Shown here piece after piece: positions 39,187-43,210 of a stretch of 43,210 bases of DNA (within the stretch, counting starts at the first letter, position 1; every line of letters starts with the position of its first letter). The stretch is taken from positions 1 to 43,210 of the forward strand of contig JADFMW010000001.1 in the NCBI GenBank assembly GCA_022563655.1, in the 5' to 3' direction. The notes under the pieces were generated by a model that saw only the letters and a program-made list of their open reading frames with translations, was not told where the DNA came from and ran no database searches. A program made the translations under genes and the position numbers. This stretch comes from Pseudomonadota bacterium. GTDB taxonomy: Bacteria; Pseudomonadota; Alphaproteobacteria; JAAXGF01.

Positions 39187-39828
39187 TCACCCTTGCGGGG
39201 CATGCGGCCGGGCGACGATCAGCTTGATGATGTCGCGGTACAGGAACCGCTGCGAGACGATTTCGAGGCCGGCATCCGGAAGGTAACGTTCCGTATGGCG
39301 GTCGAACGCCGCCCCGTAGGCCCAGCGCGCCCACGGCGCCCAAAGCCGCATGACCAGCCGCCTCAGCGGATCACTGGAATAGGCGCAATCGAGGAGCCGG
39401 ATCTGGCCGCCCGGCTTGGCAATGCGCGCGAGTTCCTTGAGCGCGGGAAGCTGCTGGCGTTGATCGAGAACGGTGAACAGGAACGTCGCCACGATGGTGT
39501 CGAAATGGCGGTCCGGGAACGTGGTTGCCAGAACATCCATCTCCAGGAGCTCGACTTCCTTTCCGAGTTTCGCGCGCCGTCGCCTTGCCTGGGCAAGCAT
39601 CGCGGGGCTGACGTCGATACCGATGACGCGGCAACTTTCAGGATAGAAGGGTATGTTTCGGCCGGTGCCCACACCGGCGTCCAGTATCAGTCCCGAGGCG
39701 CCCTCGAACACTTGCCGCCTGAGCGGCCTATAGCGGCCATACTCGAACGGTAGGTCGACGAGGTCATATAGGCGCGTGACGTGGGCCTGCTCGTGGCGGG
39801 TCACTTTGCGAGATCCGCGTTGCTTCAC
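39187..39828 (-). CDS. class I SAM-dependent methyltransferase (Methyltransf_11/25 type)
   Basis: This 213-aa protein has motif I LILDAGVGTGRNIPFYP (about 48-64), an acidic VIGIDVSPAML, a motif IV-like HFDTIVATFLFTVLDQ and post-motif KELARIAKPGGQIRLLDCA, similar to UbiE/phospholipid or ubiquinone methyltransferases. The substrate is unknown. The start is ATG at 39828, close to an AT-richer stretch that may hold its promoter. It is the last chromosomal minus-strand gene before the divergent region. Confidence 0.88.
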   Translation of the reverse strand: MKQRGSRKVTRHEQAHVTRLYDLVDLPFEYGRYRPLRRQVFEGASGLILDAGVGTGRNIPFYPESCRVIGIDVSPAMLAQARRRRAKLGKEVELLEMDVLATTFPDRHFDTIVATFLFTVLDQRQQLPALKELARIAKPGGQIRLLDCAYSSDPLRRLVMRLWAPWARWAYGAAFDRHTERYLPDAGLEIVSQRFLYRDIIKLIVARPHAPQG

Positions 39829-39965
39829 CTCCCTTCTAAACCAAGATCAGCCAAGTGTAACGCGACATCGGAACGCGAGGCGCGGGCGACGGCCCCGGCA
39901 TGGCGGCCGGCGCGCTCTGCTACCCCGTGGCGCGCCGGGAAGCTGTCATCCGGGACATGCGGGCT

Positions 39966-39990
39966 AGCCCCGCTTCGGCGGGGCTTTTCT
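39966..39990 (+). terminator. UUCG-tetraloop intrinsic terminator without an assigned gene
   Basis: GCCCCGC (39967-39973) / GCGGGGC (39978-39984) closes a TTCG tetraloop and is followed by TTTTCT. Nothing on the plus strand just upstream is a convincing gene, so a small RNA starting near the methyltransferase promoter is possible. Confidence 0.75.
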
Positions 39991-40015
39991 AGTGCGCCGC
40001 GGAATTTCGAGCAAA

Positions 40016-40033
40016 GTGTGACGGTCGTCACAC
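40016..40033. promoter_or_regulatory. CRP-like palindrome 1
   Basis: GTGTGACGGTCGTCACAC contains TGTGA-N6-TCACA (40017-40032) with perfect half-sites. Centre about 122 bp before the start of the 40147 gene. Confidence 0.55.
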
Positions 40034-40058
40034 GGTTTGAGAAAAAACCCCACGGAAT

Positions 40059-40074
40059 TGTGATGGCGGTCACT
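40059..40074. promoter_or_regulatory. CRP-like palindrome 2
   Basis: TGTGATGGCGGTCACT matches TGTGA-N6-TCACA except the last base. Its centre is exactly 42 bp (four helical turns) from site 1, so both would face the same side of DNA. Confidence 0.5.
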
Positions 40075-40146
40075 TCCGAGGCTGGCAGCGAACTCTTACA
40101 AACAGCGCCAGAGCTTTCTGCTGGAGCGTCTCGATAGGAGGTTGTC

Positions 40147-40554
40147 ATGAGCGAGCAGGTGCAGCTAGATCGTTACGACGGGACCGGCTCGAGCCTTTGG
40201 CCGGTGATGCGGCGGCTCGACCAGACGGCGTCACGCGCGCTCGACTCGTTGTTTCGGTTGGGTACCGCCAACTGGGAAAAGAGAAACGGCAACGGCGAGC
40301 GTGAGATGAGCGAGGCCGACGTGGAAGCGCGGGACCGGTACAAGTACGCCCTTGCCGGCCTCACGTCGGAGCAGAGGGGCGTGCTCTACGACGTGTGCTG
40401 CCTCGGCATGGACGCTGAGGCCTTGGCGGTCTCAAGGGGCCTATACTCATCGACCGCTCACCTGATGTTCCGAGATGCCCTTGGAGCGCTGGAGCGGCAC
40501 CTGGCGGGCCGTTGCCGCAACCTGGGCTCTCTGCCGTCGGCGGCCATCTTCTGA
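40147..40554 (+). CDS. small conserved hypothetical, probably DUF6456-like
   Basis: This 135-aa protein has an N-terminal variable part and a C-terminal helical part (about 55-120: RDRYKYALAGLTSEQRGVLYDVCC, then AVSRGLYSSTAHLMFRDALGALERHL) that reads like the short C-terminal domain DUF6456 or a sigma-region-4-like helix-turn-helix of alphaproteobacterial proteins. It could bind DNA. A strong AGGAGG ribosome site precedes the ATG. The two CRP-like sites upstream suggest control by a CRP/FNR family regulator. It is the last gene before the tRNA fragment and integrated element. Confidence 0.6.
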   Translation: MSEQVQLDRYDGTGSSLWPVMRRLDQTASRALDSLFRLGTANWEKRNGNGEREMSEADVEARDRYKYALAGLTSEQRGVLYDVCCLGMDAEALAVSRGLYSSTAHLMFRDALGALERHLAGRCRNLGSLPSAAIF

Positions 40555-40610
40555 CGGCCAAACAGCGCTAGGTGCGTTCGCGCGGTCGCTTGTTGGTCAC
40601 TCGAACGACG

Positions 40611-40647
40611 AAGGGGTTGAGCCATTATGGCCCAACCCCTTGCTTTT
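40611..40647 (+). terminator. intrinsic terminator of the 40147 gene
   Basis: A 9-bp stem AAGGGGTTG (40611-40619) / CAACCCCTT (40633-40641) with an inner GCC/GGC extension and ATTAT loop is followed by GCTTTTG. The T-run is weak. It ends three bases before the tRNA fragment. Confidence 0.6.
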
Positions 40648-40649
40648 GT

Positions 40650-40699
40650 TGGCTCCCCGGGCCGGACTCGAACCAGCGACCTAGTGGTTAGCAGCCACC
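40650..40699 (-). tRNA. tRNA 3' fragment, probable attachment site of the integrated element
   Basis: On the minus strand this reads, from the anticodon arm to CCA: stem GGTGG/CCACT with loop CTGCTAA, short variable AGGTC, T stem GCTGG/CCGGC with TTCGAGT, then CCGGGGA and G-CCA. The acceptor 5' half and D arm are missing to the right. Short variable loop and ending GCCA fit tRNA-Asn, whose loop would be CTGTTAA; the anticodon position here reads GCU, so one base differs. An intact tRNA should lie at the far end of the element, outside this window. The integrase starts about 190 bp away. Confidence 0.75.
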
Positions 40700-40829
40700 T
40701 GATTAGCGACCTCCGCTGCATTCCGATGATCACCTATGATATAGGCGTGGAAGCCGGAACGCCTGTTGACAGAATGGCTTTTCGGGTGCTCAATGGAGGT
40801 CATGGACGGTCATACTGTCTCTGTCTCCG

Positions 40830-40868
40830 TGGAACCTATTTGGAACCTAAACCTGTTCAGGTGGTTCC
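40830..40868. repeat. TGGAACC repeats upstream of the integrase
   Basis: TGGAACC occurs at 40830-40836 and 40841-40847 (11-bp period), with an inverted GGTTCC at 40863-40868 and the palindrome CCTGTTCAGG at 40852-40861. Arm-type integrase sites or an autoregulatory operator are possible. Confidence 0.5.
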
Positions 40869-40887
40869 GAGACATCGGAGGCCCGCC

Positions 40888-42213
40888 ATGCCGAAGCTGA
40901 AATTCACGGCCCGAGGCATCGAGGCCATCAAGCCACCGCCGGAGCGCCCGCCGAAGAAAGAGCGGGACCGTCTAAAGGCCATGGATATCAAGTTTGAACA
41001 CGGCCAGTGCGACTACTGGGATTCAAGTGTTCCAGGCTTCGTGCTCCGAGTGTCGTACGGAGGTCGGAAGTCATGGGGCCTTGTCTACCGGCACGAAGGC
41101 CGGCGCCGGAGATTGAGCCTGGGGGTCTATCCGGCGCTGTCGCTTGCCGATGCCCGCGAGAAGGCCAGTGACGCGCTCCGAGAGGTTGCCCACGGGAAAG
41201 ACCCGGCCGCCGATAAGCAGGCCGAGCAAAAGGCTGAGACCTTCGGCGAGCTGGCCGCGGAGTACATCGAGAAGCACGCCAAGGCGAAGAAGCGGTCCTG
41301 GCGCAAGGACGAACTCGCCTTCGAGCGCGACCTGCTGCCGATCTGGCGCCATCGGAAAGCGTCCTCGATCACGCGCAAGGAGGTGGTCCGGGTGCTCGAC
41401 GACATCGTTGAGCGTGGCGCAGGAATCCAAGCCAACCGCACTTTGGAGATCCTGCGCAAGTGCTACAACTGGGCGATCAGCCGCGACATCGTTTCGTATA
41501 ACCCATGTCAGGGCATTGAGCGCCCCGCGGACGAACACTCCCGCGAGCGAGTGCTCTCCAACGACGAGATTTCTGCCGTCTGGAAAGCGGTGGACGACGA
41601 AGAACCGATGGTCGCGGCGGCCTTCCGGCTCCGCTTGTTGACCGCCCAGCGCGGCCAGGAAATCGAGACCATGCGCCTCGAGGATATCGACGGCGCATCG
41701 GGCTGGTGGACGATCCCGGGAGAGAGGACCAAGAACGGCCTCGCGCACCGCGTCCCGCTGAGCCGACAGGCCATGGATATTCTGGACGCGTTGGACGGCG
41801 ACGCCGAGGGCGACGTCGACGACCACGGCGATGACGCCGGGCGCGACCATCAAGGATGGGTATTCCAGAGCTCGAAGCGGGATGGCCCCGTGACGAATCT
41901 GTGGCGCGCGACAGCCGATATTCGCAAGAGCGCGGCCAAAGCCCGCGATGGCGAGAAGGTCGATTTCGTGCCGCACGATTTGCGACGGACTGCGGCGAGC
42001 AAGATGACCGGCGACCTCGGCATCAGCCGGCTCACCGTCTCGAAAATCCTCAACCACATCGAGACTGGCGTCACTGCCGTTTACGACCGCCACAGCTACG
42101 ACGCTGAGAAACGACAGGCCCTCGACGCCTGGGGCGCCCGCGTCGAGCAGATCGTCGCTGGTAAGCCGTCAGAGGAAGATGACGCGAAGGTGGTGCCGAT
42201 GCGTCGTGGCTGA
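40888..42213 (+). CDS. tyrosine recombinase/integrase (P4-type)
   Basis: This 441-aa site-specific recombinase inserts and excises the element at a tRNA gene. An N-terminal DUF4102-type arm-binding part (about 1-100, with KSWGLVYRHEGRRRRLSLGVYPALSLADAREKA-like pattern) precedes a core-binding part (about 110-205) and the catalytic domain (about 215-425). Catalytic residues are R255 (TAQRGQE), H363-xx-R366 (PHDLRR), H390 (LNHIE) and nucleophile Y399 (AVYDRHSY). All are present, so it should be active. The start ATG 40888 has GGAG eight bases upstream. It points away from the tRNA fragment, into the element. Confidence 0.95.
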   Translation: MPKLKFTARGIEAIKPPPERPPKKERDRLKAMDIKFEHGQCDYWDSSVPGFVLRVSYGGRKSWGLVYRHEGRRRRLSLGVYPALSLADAREKASDALREVAHGKDPAADKQAEQKAETFGELAAEYIEKHAKAKKRSWRKDELAFERDLLPIWRHRKASSITRKEVVRVLDDIVERGAGIQANRTLEILRKCYNWAISRDIVSYNPCQGIERPADEHSRERVLSNDEISAVWKAVDDEEPMVAAAFRLRLLTAQRGQEIETMRLEDIDGASGWWTIPGERTKNGLAHRVPLSRQAMDILDALDGDAEGDVDDHGDDAGRDHQGWVFQSSKRDGPVTNLWRATADIRKSAAKARDGEKVDFVPHDLRRTAASKMTGDLGISRLTVSKILNHIETGVTAVYDRHSYDAEKRQALDAWGARVEQIVAGKPSEEDDAKVVPMRRG

Positions 42214-42260
42214 CGGTCCGAGCTGGCGCGGCTAGGGAAGTGCACCCCGAAAGCCGGCGA

Positions 42261-42299
42261 CCCTACCGCCGGCCGCCGCGCCGCCATTCCACGGTAGGG
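42261..42299. terminator. inverted repeat after the integrase
   Basis: CCCTACCG (42261-42268) and CGGTAGGG (42292-42299) are perfect inverted repeats with a 23-nt GC-rich spacer. No T-run follows. It may end the integrase mRNA or control the gene starting at 42319. Confidence 0.4.
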
Positions 42300-42318
42300 C
42301 ACCTATAGGGGGGGTGCG

Positions 42319-43125
42319 ATGTTTAACCCCGATCCAGAGAAGTTTTACACGCTGCCCCTGGCGTTCGATGTCCTTGGGCGTGCGCGCTTTCCTAAGATGT
42401 GGACAGGGAAGGAACTCAGGGCGCGTGACCTACCGCCGCCCGCCGCTACGTTCCGCCGCATCAGGCAAGCCGAGGAAGAACTTCGGAGGGAGGACGCCGA
42501 GGACGAACAGCGCGCTCGGCGAGAGCAGGCTGAAAAGGTTGAACGGGCGCGCCGTGCGTCGTTTAGAGTCAGGACGGGCACGGAAGTTTCTCGCCGACCC
42601 CACCGCCGCTCTGTTCCCGAACCGATGCTTACCGCTGATGAGGTCAAGCGGCAGTGGGTCGAAAGGGTTGCCTCGCGCGCTGGCTACCCGCCCGAGATCG
42701 TAGAGGCCGCTGAAGACCAACCCGCGTGTAGGAGAGAGCACCGTGCCCGATGGCGCAGGAACGCGATCGAAGGAGACATTCGGCGGCTCCTACACGACTT
42801 GCGCCCTCAGCCAGTGTTGCAGAAATCCTCTGACGGCCGACGTGCCAAGATTCCGAGCCGCCTCTGGTTTGCCGGCGAGTTAAGGGTTCAGTTCGACACC
42901 GGCGAGGCGAGTTGGCCGGGCATTGATACGGCGGGGCGGGAGATCGTGTACCAAGGCTTGGTGCTGATCGAGCGGGCTCCGTTCGATCACGTGGTCAGTG
43001 GCGAGCCTGTTGACGAAGATGCGCGAGGCGAGGACAGCCGCGAACTCGAGACCGCCGCTGAGGAAGCGGCGCAACAGCGTCCGCTAGTTGTGGAGTCGCA
43101 TGAGGTTGTTCACATCCGAGCCTGA
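42319..43125 (+). CDS. island cargo protein of unknown function
   Basis: This 268-aa protein is not recognised. Residues about 45-85 are very rich in Arg and Glu and look like a charged helix or coiled coil. The C-terminal part (about 185-230: RLWFAGELRVQF, YQGLVLIERAPFDHVV) looks like a small beta domain. There is no signal peptide. It follows the integrase by 105 bp on the same strand; a GGGGGGG run serves as ribosome site. As the second gene of an integrated element it may be a regulator, phage-like or defence gene, but nothing in the sequence says which. Confidence 0.6.
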   Translation: MFNPDPEKFYTLPLAFDVLGRARFPKMWTGKELRARDLPPPAATFRRIRQAEEELRREDAEDEQRARREQAEKVERARRASFRVRTGTEVSRRPHRRSVPEPMLTADEVKRQWVERVASRAGYPPEIVEAAEDQPACRREHRARWRRNAIEGDIRRLLHDLRPQPVLQKSSDGRRAKIPSRLWFAGELRVQFDTGEASWPGIDTAGREIVYQGLVLIERAPFDHVVSGEPVDEDARGEDSRELETAAEEAAQQRPLVVESHEVVHIRA

Positions 43126-43210
43126 TCGGCTGATGGGTGTATTTCCTTTTATCCCGGCATGGGGCCGGTGCCAATTGTAATGGTGTAGCCAATGGGGGAG
43201 CTCCTGGGCT
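43126..43210. other. right window edge inside the element
   Basis: The last 85 bp show only a possible ATG near 43193 opening a frame that runs off the edge. Not enough sequence to call. Confidence 0.3.

Larger units (their letters stand above)
39829..40146. other. control region with terminator and two CRP-like sites
   Basis: About 320 bp. It has a plus-strand terminator at 39966-39990 with no called gene in front, then two CRP-like palindromes and the ribosome site AGGAGG of the gene at 40147. A 31-codon frame from 39900 overlaps the terminator and is not called. Confidence 0.5.

Noticed and set aside
37769..39343. Minus-strand frame of about 524 codons opposite dctM
   Set aside because: The translation is His/Arg/Asp-rich low complexity, typical of an antisense membrane gene, and dctM is intact.
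39841..39960. Possible tRNA on the minus strand
   Set aside because: A GGGGTAGC stretch resembles a D arm, but no T arm, anticodon arm or CCA can be fitted.
40650..40699. Functional tRNA-Ser(GCU)
   Set aside because: The variable loop has only five bases (Ser tRNAs have a long arm), and the 5' acceptor strand and D arm are missing.

Overview
The window is GC-rich DNA (apart from a few AT-richer patches) that looks like an alphaproteobacterial chromosome, most likely Rhodospirillales or a relative. This is an inference from gene content and order: a DUF3576 lipoprotein, leuS, lptE and holA in series, an alphaproteobacterial porin, a Methyltransf_17 gene, a TRAP transporter and a probable DUF6456-like protein. 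No rRNA or other species marker is present.

Left part (1-9 kb), minus strand: holA, lptE and leuS overlap as one operon. About 1.1 kb of AT-richer DNA (about 4355-5200) separates them from the DUF3576 gene. That islet holds a self-contained plus-strand transcription unit: a dyad, a promoter-like pair, a 5' hairpin, a tRNA-like fold and an intrinsic terminator. It also holds two small ORFs. The tRNA-like RNA has a tRNA-His type acceptor (G-1:C73), a CGU (Thr) anticodon, non-canonical D and T loops and a doubled CCA; it is the most unusual element seen. Then come a porin and a cupin/JmjC oxygenase.

Middle (9.3-18.5 kb): cysD, a cysNC fusion and a YggS-type PLP protein form a plus-strand operon for sulfate activation. 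A YkuD L,D-transpeptidase and a conserved hypothetical lie on the minus strand. An orphan OmpR-type regulator, an MBL-fold hydrolase, a methyltransferase and a membrane class III nucleotidyl cyclase follow on the plus strand.

Envelope region (18.5-36 kb): reading leftward from 32.0 kb, nine genes abut or overlap: three glycosyltransferases, a histidine phosphatase, a fourth glycosyltransferase, a polysaccharide deacetylase, a small membrane protein, a fused two-domain peptide-ABC ATPase and its binding protein. After an 864-bp gap with a CRP-like palindrome and six perfect 18-bp repeats come the two permeases. Divergent from this, at 32.3-36.0 kb, is a three-gene cassette: an 887-aa degenerate ABC protein whose nucleotide-binding domain carries repeated modules, a stand-alone cyclic-nucleotide-binding protein and a Methyltransf_17 protein. 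Together these look like a glycan-assembly and export system with a cyclic-nucleotide input. Its function is unknown, and it is the best protein-level candidate for an undescribed system.

Right part (36-43.2 kb): a TRAP transporter (SBP, small and large permease) preceded by four 16-bp repeats, a methyltransferase, and a small gene behind two CRP-like palindromes 42 bp apart. A 50-bp tRNA 3' fragment (probably tRNA-Asn derived) then marks the left end of an integrated element, with a tyrosine integrase and a cargo gene running off the right edge.
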